From an uncultured Clostridia bacterium (lineage in GTDB: Bacteria > Bacillota > Clostridia > Christensenellales > Aristaeellaceae): DNA of 64,000 nt. Positions within the stretch are counted from its first letter, which is position 1, and each line of letters opens with the position of its first letter. The notes beneath the pieces were generated by a model that was not told the DNA's origin, ran no database searches, and worked only from the letters and a program-made list of their open reading frames with translations. Shown here in pieces: positions 51,359 through 60,596 of the stretch. The translations under genes were made by a program, and so were the position numbers. The stretch covers positions 62,001-126,000 of the forward strand of contig CANOHT010000001.1 in the NCBI GenBank assembly GCA_947565865.1, written 5' to 3'.

Positions 51359-51864
51359 GGAAGCGCTCCTTTCAATATCACGGGCAACGAACAGACCACC
51401 TCCACCACCGCGTCCGCCATGGCCGCCACGGCCCGGGCGGCTTCCCCCAGCGTCCGCAGATAGCTTTGGGTGGCGGGATCATACGTCGCGCCGTCGGCAA
51501 ATACATCCCCGGTAACCACCACCAGATGATCGCAGCGTTCAGCCAGGCGGGTCAGGTCAGGCACGATCCGGGCGGCGTCCCCGCCGCCGAACATTTCCCC
51601 CGCCACCAGGTTGGGCAGATCCTCCAGCAGCACCGCAGCGCCTGTGGGAATATCCGCGCCCGCCAAATGCCGCGGGCGCTCCACCGTGATAAAGCCCTTG
51701 TCCGCCCGCTGGGCCCGATGCCGCGCTACCCGTTTTCGCGATTCCTCGTCGAAAACCTCCATGGTGGCGACATAGACCCGCCCCTTGGAAGACAGCCGCG
51801 CCAGCAGCATCTCGGCAAAGGCGGACTTCCCGCTTGCGCTGCCACCCGTCACCAGCACCGTCAT
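51334..51864 (-). CDS. cobU: Bifunctional adenosylcobinamide kinase/guanylyltransferase
   Basis: A 176-residue CobU. The P-loop is TGGSASGKSAFAE. HRAQR contains the His that carries GMP. The usual SNEVG loop appears as VTGDVFADGATYDP, the NEVFxDG form common in clostridia with two substitutions. It phosphorylates adenosylcobinamide and then makes AdoCbi-GDP. The start overlaps the cobT stop (ATGA). Confidence 0.92.
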   Translation of the reverse strand: MTVLVTGGSASGKSAFAEMLLARLSSKGRVYVATMEVFDEESRKRVARHRAQRADKGFITVERPRHLAGADIPTGAAVLLEDLPNLVAGEMFGGGDAARIVPDLTRLAERCDHLVVVTGDVFADGATYDPATQSYLRTLGEAARAVAAMADAVVEVVCSLPVILKGALPCLGLTDC

Positions 51865-52913
51865 GGCCGGCCTCCCTGGGGCACATAGGCCTCCATCCGC
51901 AGGGCGTCGAAGGTATGAACGCCATGATAGACCCGCAGGGCCATATCCAGCAGGGGCAGGAGCATCACCGCGCCCGTGCCCTCCCCCAGGGCCATGTCGC
52001 CGTGGATGACCGGAGCCATGCCGAGAGCCTTCAGCACCAGCTGGCCCGCGGGCTCCCGGCTCTGATGGGAGGGCAGGATAAACCCTCGGACGCCGGGGCA
52101 CAGCCGCTGTGCCGCCAGCGCCGCCACGCAGGAGATCACGCCGTCCGCGATCACCGGCAGCCGATGCGCCGCGCCGCCGATGAACGCCCCCGCCATGCCC
52201 GCCAGGTCGAAGCCGCCCACCTTGGCCAGCACGTCCAGCGCATCCTTGGGATCGGGGCGGTTCACGTCCAGCGCGCGGCGAATGGCCCGCACCTTGTTCC
52301 TGAGGCCCTCGTCCGACAGGCCCGCGCCCCGGCCCGTGACCTCCTCCGGAGCCGCCCCCAGCAGCACCGAGGCCACCGCCGACGCCGTGGTGGTGTTGCC
52401 GATGCCCATCTCGCCCACCGCCAGGACGCGGTAGCCCCGACGTTTCATCTCACCCGCCAATTCGGCTCCAGCCAATACCGCCCGCTCCGCCGTCTCCCGG
52501 CTCATGGCGGGGCCCTGGGCGATGTTCGCCGTACCCTTTCCCATGCCAAGGCGGATGATGGCCGGGTGCTCCACCGCTTCCGCCATGCCCATGTCCACGC
52601 AGAAGGCGTCCGCCCCCGCGGCCTTGGCCATCAGGCTGACGTTGGCCGTGCCCTCCGCCAAGCTTTTCCCCACCTTGGCCGTGACCTCCTGGCCGGACTG
52701 GCTGACGCCCTCCCGTACCACGCCGTTGTCCGCGCAGAAGGTCAGCACGCAGGCCGGAAGCACCGCCACCTCCGCCGTCCCGGTGATGCCCGCCATTTGC
52801 ACCGTCATGTCCTCAAACCGCCCCAGGCTGTTCAGCGGCTTGGCCACGCTGTTCCACCTGCGCCGCGCGGCCTCCATGGCCTCCATATCCAGGGGCTGAA
52901 TGGAAAATGTCAT
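51861..52913 (-). CDS. cobT: Nicotinate-nucleotide-dimethylbenzimidazole phosphoribosyltransferase
   Basis: A 350-residue enzyme that makes alpha-ribazole-5'-phosphate from a lower-ligand base and nicotinate mononucleotide. Signature segments: FCADNGVVREGVSQSGQEVT, GEMGIGNTTTASAVASVLLG and HGDMALGEGTGAVMLLPLLD, the last with the catalytic Glu. Full length. It is embedded between cbiB and cobU with four-base overlaps. Confidence 0.96.
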   Translation of the reverse strand: MTFSIQPLDMEAMEAARRRWNSVAKPLNSLGRFEDMTVQMAGITGTAEVAVLPACVLTFCADNGVVREGVSQSGQEVTAKVGKSLAEGTANVSLMAKAAGADAFCVDMGMAEAVEHPAIIRLGMGKGTANIAQGPAMSRETAERAVLAGAELAGEMKRRGYRVLAVGEMGIGNTTTASAVASVLLGAAPEEVTGRGAGLSDEGLRNKVRAIRRALDVNRPDPKDALDVLAKVGGFDLAGMAGAFIGGAAHRLPVIADGVISCVAALAAQRLCPGVRGFILPSHQSREPAGQLVLKALGMAPVIHGDMALGEGTGAVMLLPLLDMALRVYHGVHTFDALRMEAYVPQGGRP

Positions 52914-53872
52914 CCCGCGATTCCTCCTATCGCCAGCGTCAGTACGCCCAGCAGCGCCATGGCCAGCAGGGCGGTTATGTACATCATGCGGTTCATCCGG
53001 CGGATGTCCTGCCGCTGGATGGGCCGCGTGTCATCCCCGATGTCGGGCTTCTCCACCGTCTTGCCGAAGTACTGGTGGGTTCCGCCCAGGCGAATTCCCA
53101 GCGCCCCCGCCGCCGCAGCCTCGGTCCAGGCGCAGTTGGGGCTTTGATGGCAGGCGTGGTCGCGCCTGAGCATTCGCCAGGCCCCGCGGATATTCAGGCG
53201 GCACAGCCCTGCCGAAAGGCACATCAGCGGCCCTGTCAGCCGGGCGGGAATGTAGTTGAGGATGTCATCCAGCCGGGCGCTGCTCCACCCGATGTCCCGG
53301 TACTTGGGGTCCATGTACCCCACCATGGAATCCAGGGTAGATGCGGCCTTGAAGCCCCACAAAAGCACCGGCCCGCCCAGGAAGCCGTACAGCATGGGCG
53401 CGACCACACCGTCGGTGGTGTTCTCGGCCACCGTTTCCACCGTGGCAGCGATGATTTCCCTTTCGTTCAGCTCCCCGGTATCCCGGCCGACGATCCGCGC
53501 CACCTGCGCCCTTCCGGCTTCCACGCCCCGCGCCAGGGCCTGACGGACGCCCTCCGCCTCCTTGGCCAGGCACCGTGAGGACAGACCCATCCAGTTCAGC
53601 AGCGCCATGACCGCCAGGCACGGCCACCGCCCCCCAAGGGACGCCAGCGCTATCAGCGCCGCCGATGCCGCCATGGTCACCGCCACGGTGGAAGCCGTCA
53701 GCAGTACGGCGCTTTTGCGCAGATCGCCGCCGCGAAAGCGCAGCCGTTTCTCACACCAGGCGATGTACCGCCCGATCAAGCATACGGGGTGATACCGCCA
53801 AGCCGGGTCCCCGAAAAGCAAATCCAGCGCGAAGCCTGCCAGCAGCGCCAGATACCAGTCCGTTCCGTTCAT
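52910..53872 (-). CDS. cbiB: Adenosylcobinamide-phosphate synthase CbiB
   Basis: A 320-residue membrane protein that amidates adenosylcobyric acid with aminopropanol or its phosphate. Pieces: FALDLLFGDPAWRYHPVCLI, ETVAENTTDGVVAPMLYGFL, GFKAASTLDSMVGY and ARLTGPLMCL. Helices at both ends. It overlaps cobT and cobQ by four bases each. Confidence 0.96.
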   Translation of the reverse strand: MNGTDWYLALLAGFALDLLFGDPAWRYHPVCLIGRYIAWCEKRLRFRGGDLRKSAVLLTASTVAVTMAASAALIALASLGGRWPCLAVMALLNWMGLSSRCLAKEAEGVRQALARGVEAGRAQVARIVGRDTGELNEREIIAATVETVAENTTDGVVAPMLYGFLGGPVLLWGFKAASTLDSMVGYMDPKYRDIGWSSARLDDILNYIPARLTGPLMCLSAGLCRLNIRGAWRMLRRDHACHQSPNCAWTEAAAAGALGIRLGGTHQYFGKTVEKPDIGDDTRPIQRQDIRRMNRMMYITALLAMALLGVLTLAIGGIAG

Positions 53873-55374
53873 CGCTTGCCTCGCAGAATATCGTAGACGG
53901 CGTCCATGTCCAGGCTTTCCCGGACGATGGCGGCCACACGGTCGAATTCCCGCTCCCGGAAATCCGTCATGGTCATTGCCTTGTTCGACATCTCCCCGCT
54001 GAGCCCCTTTTGCTCCCGTACATACCGCAAAATGCCGCCCAGCAGCTGCCCGTCATCAAACAAACCGTGCAGATAGCTGCCCAGGACGTTTCCGCCCTCG
54101 CTGCACACGCCGTCGATCTCGCCGTCCACCCGCAGCCAGGGCGTACACCCCGGGCCAAAGGCGTTGTGCCCGGCGTGAATTTCATACCCGTCCACCGTCA
54201 CGCCGTTCATGGCCGCCAGCCAGCCATCGGGACACTCTACCGTACCTACGGCCTGCCGGGTACGCTTCTCCCGGGCGAAGGTAACGTCCATGTCCACAAG
54301 GCCCAGGCCGCTGACCTCCGGCACCCTCGACTCCACATGCTCCGGGTCGCGCAGGGTATTGCCCAGCATCTGATAGCCGCCGCACACGCCGATGACCAGC
54401 TTCCCCGCCCGGGCATGGCGGACGATAGCCGCGTCCAGCCCCCGGCGGCGGATCGCCAGCAGATCCTCCATGGTGTTTTTCGTTCCGGGCAGCACGATCA
54501 CGTCGGCATGCTCCAGGGCGGATACCGTATCAGCGTAGCGGCAGGTCACGCCTTCCTGAAGGGCCAGAGCCTGGAAGTCCGTAAAGTTGGAGATATGCGG
54601 CAGGCGAACCACCGCCACCTCCACCTCGCCCTGGCCCGTCACCCGGCGGAACCGCTCGGTCACGCTGTCCTCGTCCTCCAATTCAATGTTCATCCAGGGT
54701 ACCACCCCCAGCACCGGGATGTGGATGCGCTCCTCCAGCATCCTCAGCCCCGGTTCCAGGATGCTCACATCCCCTCGGAATTTGTTGATGATGACGCCCT
54801 TGACCCGCGCCCGCTCCTCCTCGGTGAGCAGCATCACCGTTCCCAGCAGCGACGCGAACACGCCTCCCAGGTTGATGTCCCCCACCAGGAGCACCGGGGC
54901 GTCCGCCGCCTCCGCCATGGACATGTTCACGATGTCCCCCTCCCGCAGGTTGATCTCCGCCGGACTCCCCGCCCCCTCGATCACCACGGCGTCCACGACG
55001 GATTCCAGGCGGTCATAGGTGGCCTTGATCCGCTCCCGAAGGCGCGGCTTATAGCGGTGGTACTCCGCCGCCGTCATCACGCCGATGGCGCGGCCGTCCA
55101 CAATCACCTGGGAGCGCCTGTCGCTGGTGGGCTTGAGCAGTACGGGATTCATCATCACGGAAGGCTCGACGCCCGCCGCCTGAGCCTGGGTGGCCTGAGC
55201 GCGGCCCATCTCGTGCCCCTCCCTGGTCACAAAGGAATTGAGCGCCATGTTCTGCGCCTTGAAGGGCGCGACGGCCATGCCGTCCTGCCGCAGGATGCGC
55301 AAGAGCGCCGCGCACAGCACACTTTTCCCCACCGAGGAGCCTGTCCCCTGAATCATCAGCGATTTACCGCGCAT
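53869..55374 (-). CDS. cobQ: Cobyric acid synthase
   Basis: A 501-residue glutamine-dependent amidase (CobQ/CbiP) that converts adenosylcobyrinate a,c-diamide to adenosylcobyric acid in four amidations. The N-terminal dethiobiotin-synthetase-like ATPase has GTGSSVGKSVLCAALLRILR. The C-terminal glutaminase has the nucleophile elbow VIGVCGGYQMLG and catalytic His in YLHGLFDD. Full length. It overlaps cbiJ by 11 bases. Confidence 0.97.
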   Translation of the reverse strand: MRGKSLMIQGTGSSVGKSVLCAALLRILRQDGMAVAPFKAQNMALNSFVTREGHEMGRAQATQAQAAGVEPSVMMNPVLLKPTSDRRSQVIVDGRAIGVMTAAEYHRYKPRLRERIKATYDRLESVVDAVVIEGAGSPAEINLREGDIVNMSMAEAADAPVLLVGDINLGGVFASLLGTVMLLTEEERARVKGVIINKFRGDVSILEPGLRMLEERIHIPVLGVVPWMNIELEDEDSVTERFRRVTGQGEVEVAVVRLPHISNFTDFQALALQEGVTCRYADTVSALEHADVIVLPGTKNTMEDLLAIRRRGLDAAIVRHARAGKLVIGVCGGYQMLGNTLRDPEHVESRVPEVSGLGLVDMDVTFAREKRTRQAVGTVECPDGWLAAMNGVTVDGYEIHAGHNAFGPGCTPWLRVDGEIDGVCSEGGNVLGSYLHGLFDDGQLLGGILRYVREQKGLSGEMSNKAMTMTDFREREFDRVAAIVRESLDMDAVYDILRGKR

Positions 55375-56077
55375 ATGCGTCCTCCTTTGGTCTTGCCAGC
55401 ATGATAACGTGAATGCCGCGCTCCAGCGCCGGAAGCACCTTGTCCGTCACGCCGCCGGGTTCTCCCGAGTCCTTCGCCACCATGACGGCGATCCCCAGCT
55501 GGTCGTACAGCGCGCCGTTGAGCGCCCTGGAAAAGGGCCCCTGCATGGCAATGACGTGGCTGGGCGGTATCCCCGCCTGACGGCAGCAGTCAATGGCTTC
55601 CGGCGTGGGCAGCACCCGGGCGTAGAGCCGCTCGGCCTCACACCGAGCCGCGTACACGCCCAGGGTATGGCTCCCCGTGGTCAGCAGCACATTGCCCGGA
55701 AGCCCCGGCAGCAGCGCGGCGGCCGCCTCCGGCGTATCCGTCCAGATCACCGCGTCCCGCCATTCCTCCCGGCCCGCCGCCCGGCTGATCCGGCAGCATG
55801 GAAGCCCCAGCGCCGCTGCGCAGGCGCGGATGTTCCGCGTGGCCGCCGCCGCGAAGGGATGGGTGGCGTCCAGGATGCTGTCCGGCGCCAGGTCACGGAT
55901 GAAGGCCAGCATGGCCCGCTCCTCCAGCGCGCCCACATGGCACATGACACCTTCGGGCAGCAGTGCACGGGCATAGTCGCTGGTGACGCTCACCGTCACC
56001 CGGTCGCCGCGCGCAAGTGCCGCCTCAGTCGCCTGACGGCCTTCCGTCGTGCCGCCAAAAATCAGAATATTGGCCAT
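55364..56077 (-). CDS. cbiJ: Precorrin-6A/cobalt-precorrin-6A reductase
   Basis: A 237-residue NAD(P)H-dependent reductase of the corrin ring (CbiJ/CobK). ILIFGGTTEGRQATEAALAR is the nucleotide-binding start. DATHPFAAAATRNIRACAAA and LLTTGSHTLGVY are family motifs; AKDSGEPGGVTDKV marks the C-terminal half. Given an anaerobic host, the cobalt-precorrin form (CbiJ) is preferred. Confidence 0.94.
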   Translation of the reverse strand: MANILIFGGTTEGRQATEAALARGDRVTVSVTSDYARALLPEGVMCHVGALEERAMLAFIRDLAPDSILDATHPFAAAATRNIRACAAALGLPCCRISRAAGREEWRDAVIWTDTPEAAAALLPGLPGNVLLTTGSHTLGVYAARCEAERLYARVLPTPEAIDCCRQAGIPPSHVIAMQGPFSRALNGALYDQLGIAVMVAKDSGEPGGVTDKVLPALERGIHVIMLARPKEDAYAR

Positions 56078-57036
56078 AGCGCCTCCATCAGCCGCTGGTT
56101 CTGTTCATCCGTTTTCACCGCCAGGCGCAGCACGCTGGGCGGCAGACCGAAGGACGCGCAGGTGCGCACCAGGATGCCCCGCCTCCGCAGCTCCGCCGCC
56201 GTCCGCGTCATGTCCCGACCAAAGTCCGCCAGCAGGAAGGGCGCGGCGGAAGGCCAGACCCGGACGCCCCGCCGTGTCAGGGCCGAGGCGAACCGTTCCC
56301 GCCGCAGCTCGTTTCGCGCGGCGTCCTCCGCCATGTCCGTCACATGCAGGGGCAGCGCCGCCGCCACCGCGGAGGCCATGGCCCCCAGCGCCCAGGGCAG
56401 CTGCCGCGCCGCCAGCCGCTCAATGACCGCCGGCACGGCGCACACATACCCCAGGCGAAGCCCCGGCGCGCCCAGAATCTTCGTCAAAGAGCCCGCCACC
56501 ATCAGACCCGGCGCGATGTCCCGGCGCACGGAACGCTCGGGGCAGTAGTCGATAAAGGCCTCGTCCACCAGTAGCTCCGCCCCGTCCTGGGCCGCCTTCC
56601 GATGGCGCGCCAGCACCTGTTCCCTGGTCAGCGCCTCTCCCGTGGGATTGTTGGGGTTGCACAGCACCGCCGTGTCCCCCGGCGTCAGAGGGCCGCTCAC
56701 GGCTACTTCGCGCCCATGGACGCGGGCCCGCTCCGCGTATTCCCCGAAGGTGGGCATGTCGATCCGCACCCGCCCCCGGCCCAAGGAAAGCGCCAGGTCA
56801 ATGGCCGCCGCGCCGCCGGGGGTGGGCAGGATGCATTTCTCCGGCACCCCCGCGTAGGCCGCCAGTCCCCGCCGCGCCGCCCGCATGGACGGGTCTGGGT
56901 AATAGGCCGCGTCGTCCGCCGCCGTTCGCATCGTCTCCCGTACCCAAGGGGCCATGCCCTCCGGGCGAAGGTTGGCGGAAAAGTCCAGCCATTGGCCGGG
57001 TTCACCCGCCGCCCATACGTTGCCGCCGTGCTTCAT
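56062..57036 (-). CDS. cobD: Threonine-phosphate decarboxylase (CobD-type aminotransferase)
   Basis: A 324-residue PLP enzyme that should make aminopropanol phosphate from threonine phosphate for the nucleotide loop. Motifs: HGGNVWAAGEPGQWLDFSAN, NPNNPTGEAL, LVDEAFIDYCPE, and the PLP-Lys region GSLTKILGAPGLRLGY. It resembles histidinol-phosphate aminotransferase, but operon context fixes the role. The ATG at 57036 overlaps the cbiA stop; an upstream frame extension lies in cbiA. Confidence 0.93.
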   Translation of the reverse strand: MKHGGNVWAAGEPGQWLDFSANLRPEGMAPWVRETMRTAADDAAYYPDPSMRAARRGLAAYAGVPEKCILPTPGGAAAIDLALSLGRGRVRIDMPTFGEYAERARVHGREVAVSGPLTPGDTAVLCNPNNPTGEALTREQVLARHRKAAQDGAELLVDEAFIDYCPERSVRRDIAPGLMVAGSLTKILGAPGLRLGYVCAVPAVIERLAARQLPWALGAMASAVAAALPLHVTDMAEDAARNELRRERFASALTRRGVRVWPSAAPFLLADFGRDMTRTAAELRRRGILVRTCASFGLPPSVLRLAVKTDEQNQRLMEALWPIF

Positions 57037-58328
57037 GGCCACAGCCTCCTCACCAGCGCCGGACAGGATAAAAAGTGAAGATGGGCAAAGCCCGCCGTGG
57101 TCGCCTTGCGCACCATGCCTCCCTGCCAGCACCGCGCGGGCTCGGAGGCCTTGCGGACGGCAAAAGCATAGGCTGCCGGTTCCGTTTCCTCCGCCACGGC
57201 ATGGTGGAACTCATGGGCGGGAAAGGTCAGCCCGGTTCGATCCGTCACCTGGGCATAGCCGAAGCGCTGAAGCCGCTCGGTCATCCGGCAGCGCAGGGGC
57301 AGGAAGCTCGCCATGGGCCAGCCATCGATGCTCTGGGCGAGGTACATCATCCCGCCGCACTCGGCATAGCAGGGCAATCCGCCTTCCAGGGCGGCGCGGA
57401 CGCTTGCCCGCATGGTCTTGTTGGCGGCCAGCTCCTGGGCAAAGACCTCTGGGAAGCCGCCGCCCAGGTACAGCCCGTCCAGGCCTTCAGGCAGCGCCGC
57501 ATCCGCCAGGGGCGACAAGGGGATCAGCGTCATGCCCATGGCTTCCAGCACATCCAAATTGGCCTGGTAATAAAAGCTGAAGGCCTGATCCATGGCGACG
57601 CCCATGCGGTAGCCCGGCCGCCGCTCCCATTCATGCCGCGCCGCAGGAAGTCCGGGGGCCTGAGCCGCCAGGCGCAGGATCAGCGGCAGATCCAGCGTTG
57701 CCGCCGCCCGCTTCGCCGCCGCCCGTATACGGGGAAGCGCGTCCTCCACCTCATCCGCCGGAACCAGACCCAGATGGCGGCTTTTCAGCTCCAGCCCCGC
57801 GTCCTTGGGCAGATACCCCACGCAGGGCAACCCGGTATAATGGGCCACGGCTTCCCGCACCAATTCGTAATGCCGCGCCCCGGAAGCCCGGTTGACCAGC
57901 ACGCCCACGATACCGCTGTCCTCCCGCAGGGTCTGGAAGCCCTTCACCGTCGCCGCCACACTGGCGGAGGCGCCCGCCGCGTCCACCACCAGCAAGGCAG
58001 GCGTCCGCGTCCATCGCGCCACCTCCCAGGTGGACTGGCTGCCGCTGACGGCGTCCAGGCCGTCATAGTAGCCCATGACGCCCTCCATCACGGTGATGTC
58101 CGCCTTCCGGGCCGCCAGGGTGCATACGTCCTCTTTGCGCATCAGGTAGCTGTCCAGGTTGTGGCTGGGCCGTCCGCACACGAGGCGGTGAAAGCCGGGG
58201 TCGATGTAATCCGGGCCGACCTTGCAGGGCGCGACATCCAGGCCGCGCTCCTTCAGCGCCGCCATCAGCAGCAGGGATGCTGTGGTTTTGCCGCAGCCGC
58301 TCCCCGTGCCCGCCAGCATGATCCTCAT
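57033..58328 (-). CDS. cbiA: Cobyrinate a,c-diamide synthase
   Basis: A 431-residue glutamine amidotransferase (CbiA/CobB). The P-loop is GTGSGCGKTTASLLLMAALK; KVGPDYIDPGFH and VMEGVMGYYDGL are family motifs. The glutaminase elbow is CYAECGGMMYLAQ and the His is PAHEFHH. It uses ATP to amidate the a and c side chains of cobyrinate. Overlaps on both sides. Confidence 0.96.
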   Translation of the reverse strand: MRIMLAGTGSGCGKTTASLLLMAALKERGLDVAPCKVGPDYIDPGFHRLVCGRPSHNLDSYLMRKEDVCTLAARKADITVMEGVMGYYDGLDAVSGSQSTWEVARWTRTPALLVVDAAGASASVAATVKGFQTLREDSGIVGVLVNRASGARHYELVREAVAHYTGLPCVGYLPKDAGLELKSRHLGLVPADEVEDALPRIRAAAKRAAATLDLPLILRLAAQAPGLPAARHEWERRPGYRMGVAMDQAFSFYYQANLDVLEAMGMTLIPLSPLADAALPEGLDGLYLGGGFPEVFAQELAANKTMRASVRAALEGGLPCYAECGGMMYLAQSIDGWPMASFLPLRCRMTERLQRFGYAQVTDRTGLTFPAHEFHHAVAEETEPAAYAFAVRKASEPARCWQGGMVRKATTAGFAHLHFLSCPALVRRLWP

Positions 58329-58933
58329 GGCCGTGCGCCCTCCATGCCGTACATCAGCGCGTTAACGATGGCGGCGGCCACATTGCTGCCGCCCCTGCGT
58401 CCCCGGGCCACAACGCACGTCAGCCCCGTGCGCAAAAGCGCTTCCTTAGCCTCGGTGACGTGCACGAAGCCCACCGGTACGCCGATGACGCCCACATCTG
58501 TCAAGGAGCCGGCGCTGACAAGGGGATCAAGGAACGTGGGGGCGTTGCCGCAGACCAGGAGCTTTGGCCCCGGCAGGGCCAGGGCGCGCTCCATGCACAC
58601 CGTGGCCCGGGTGACGCCACGCGCCTGTGCCTCGCGGGCCACATCGGCTTCCGCCATCAGGCACAATCCCCGGCAGCCCAGCCTGCTCAGCGCGGGCTTG
58701 CTGATGCCCGCCAGCGCCATTTGCGTGTCCGTCACCACCGTCGCGCTCCGGCTCAGCAGCGCCCGAAGCTTTTCCACCGCGCCGGGGGTGAACACCATGC
58801 TCTCCGCGAAGGAAAAGTCCGCCGTGGCATGAATCACCCGCTTCACGATGGGCTTGACGTCCTCCGGCAAGGCCACCCGCAGCTCCTCCTCGATAATGGC
58901 CATGCTGGCCTGCTCGATTTCCATGGGCTTCAT
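58325..58933 (-). CDS. cbiC: Cobalt-precorrin-8 methylmutase
   Basis: A 202-residue CbiC/CobH that moves the C11 methyl to C12. MEIEQASMAIIEEEL, VKRVIHATADFSFAESMVF (catalytic His) and VGVIGVPVGFVHVTEAKEAL plus ARGRRGGSNVAAAIVNAL are diagnostic. The ATG at 58933 overlaps the cobO stop by one base (TAATG); an ATG two codons upstream also exists. Confidence 0.96.
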   Translation of the reverse strand: MKPMEIEQASMAIIEEELRVALPEDVKPIVKRVIHATADFSFAESMVFTPGAVEKLRALLSRSATVVTDTQMALAGISKPALSRLGCRGLCLMAEADVAREAQARGVTRATVCMERALALPGPKLLVCGNAPTFLDPLVSAGSLTDVGVIGVPVGFVHVTEAKEALLRTGLTCVVARGRRGGSNVAAAIVNALMYGMEGARP

Positions 58934-59481
58934 TACCATTCCACTCCTTCCCGGGCCCGCAGCCCCTCGGTCTGATAGGGATGCCGCTGGGCCGCGATCT
59001 GGCTGACGTAATCGGCCCGAGCCAGGAGCCACGCCGGAGCGTCCCGTCCCGTGACCACGGTCTCTCCCGCCGCCAGAGCCGCCCGAACCAGCGCCTCGGC
59101 AGCGGCATCCTCCACGGCCCCCCTGGCCCAAGCCACCGCCAGCTCGTCCAGAACGATCATATCGGGCTGCTCCCGGTTGATCTCGTCAGCCAGATCGCGG
59201 GCCTGCCGGGTCTGCTCCCGGATGGTTCGCGCCTGCTCCTCCTCGCTCATCCGGGAAAAGAAGCCGCGCACGGGCGATAGAACCTCCACCCGGGCCCCCG
59301 GCACCTGCCGAAGCGCCGCCAGTTCGCCGGAAGTACCCGTCTTCATAAACTGCGCAATCAGCACCTTTCTGCCGTGACCCAGAGCCCGCAGCGCCAGGCC
59401 CATGGCGGCGGTGGTTTTTCCCTTGCCCTCACCGTAGTACAGGTGCAGCCGGTGTTCCGCCGTCTTCATGGCTTCGCTCAT
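58933..59481 (-). CDS. cobO: Cob(I)yrinic acid a,c-diamide adenosyltransferase
   Basis: A 182-residue CobA/CobO/BtuR-type adenosyltransferase. The ATP loop is YYGEGKGKTTAAMGLALRAL; QFMKTGTSGELAAL, DMIVLDELAVAWARG and TGRDAPAWLLARADYVSQI follow. It transfers adenosyl from ATP to Co(I) corrinoids. The C-terminus (PYQTEGLRAREGVEW) matches. It overlaps the ABC ATPase by four bases. Confidence 0.96.
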   Translation of the reverse strand: MSEAMKTAEHRLHLYYGEGKGKTTAAMGLALRALGHGRKVLIAQFMKTGTSGELAALRQVPGARVEVLSPVRGFFSRMSEEEQARTIREQTRQARDLADEINREQPDMIVLDELAVAWARGAVEDAAAEALVRAALAAGETVVTGRDAPAWLLARADYVSQIAAQRHPYQTEGLRAREGVEW

Positions 59482-60596
59482 TCGTCCTCCCCCTCCCGCT
59501 CAAGGATCAGCCCCCGCGCCCGTGCCATGTCAATCAGGCGTCCGCAGCAGGCGTTCAGCCCGCGGATGGGCGTCCCGGGGTCAATCAGGCGCTCGCACTG
59601 GGCCAGGGCTTCCTCGGCGGCGGCCACCACCGCGTCCTCCGCCGGCATGAAAGCGGGCGTCTCAAACACCGCCGACGCCAGACGCCTGGCCGATGCGCAG
59701 TCCGCGTCGTTATCAAAGAGGATGCCCGTGGCAAAGGGGATTCCCTGCCGCTGAAGCCGTCGGTACACAGGCGTTGCCCGCCCGCCGCCGCCCAGCACGA
59801 AGCAGCGCGGCCTTCCCGCCGGTCTGGGCAGCTCGACGCCGCCCAGCTGCGGATCATACCCCCCCTGACAGATACCGTACAGCGCCGCCACGCCTTCCGC
59901 CGTGAAGACCTCCTCCGGTGTGCCCAGCCGAGGCGCCGCGTCCCCGCCCACGCACATCACCAGGTCGGAAAGCCGCGCGGCCAGGTCGATCTCGTGCAGG
60001 GACATCACGATGGTCATGCCCTGCTCCCGGGCCAGACGCAACAGAACGCCGGACAACTCCAGCTTGTAGCGCACATCCAGAAAGGAGGTAGGCTCGTCCA
60101 GCACAAGCACCCGCGGCTCCTGGCACAGGGCCCGGGCGATCATGACCCGCTGGCGCTGGCCGTCGCTGACGGTTCCGAAGGGCTTGTCCGCCAGCGCTCC
60201 GCCGTCCACCTGGTCAAGGCTGCGGCGAACCACGGCCCGGTCAGCCTCCGTCAGCGTACCGAAGCGGCCCGTATAGGGATACCGGCCCGAAGCGACCACG
60301 TCATAGCAGGTCATCATTTCAGGCCGGATGCGCTCGGTGGACACCATGGCCAGCTGCCGAGCGACCGCCCCGCCCCGCATGCCGGCCATGTCCCGGCCAT
60401 CCAGCAGCACCGCGCCGCCCAGCTTGTCCAGCTGCCGGGTCAGCGTCCTGAGGATGGTGGATTTCCCCGCGCCATTGGGGCCGATGAGGGTCAGAATCTG
60501 TCCTCTGTGCAGCAACGCGCAAATGTCCCGGATCAGCACCTGCCCATGGTAGCCCACGCAAAGGCCGTCCAGGCGCATGATTTCCTCCCGCTTCAC
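59478..60596 (-). CDS. btuD: Corrinoid ABC transporter ATPase with extra C-terminal domain
   Basis: A 372-residue FecE/BtuD-type ATPase. Walker A GPNGAGKSTILRTL, signature VSDGQRQRVMIARAL (D instead of G in LSGGQ), Walker B VLVLDEPTSFLD and the switch His in SLHEIDLA end by ~255. The remaining ~115 residues (RCFVLGGGGRATPVYRRLQR, GILFDNDADCASARRLAS, ending LEREGEDE) are an added domain not found in the usual 250-residue BtuD; its role is unknown. It overlaps btuC and cobO. Confidence 0.92.
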   Translation of the reverse strand: MKREEIMRLDGLCVGYHGQVLIRDICALLHRGQILTLIGPNGAGKSTILRTLTRQLDKLGGAVLLDGRDMAGMRGGAVARQLAMVSTERIRPEMMTCYDVVASGRYPYTGRFGTLTEADRAVVRRSLDQVDGGALADKPFGTVSDGQRQRVMIARALCQEPRVLVLDEPTSFLDVRYKLELSGVLLRLAREQGMTIVMSLHEIDLAARLSDLVMCVGGDAAPRLGTPEEVFTAEGVAALYGICQGGYDPQLGGVELPRPAGRPRCFVLGGGGRATPVYRRLQRQGIPFATGILFDNDADCASARRLASAVFETPAFMPAEDAVVAAAEEALAQCERLIDPGTPIRGLNACCGRLIDMARARGLILEREGEDE

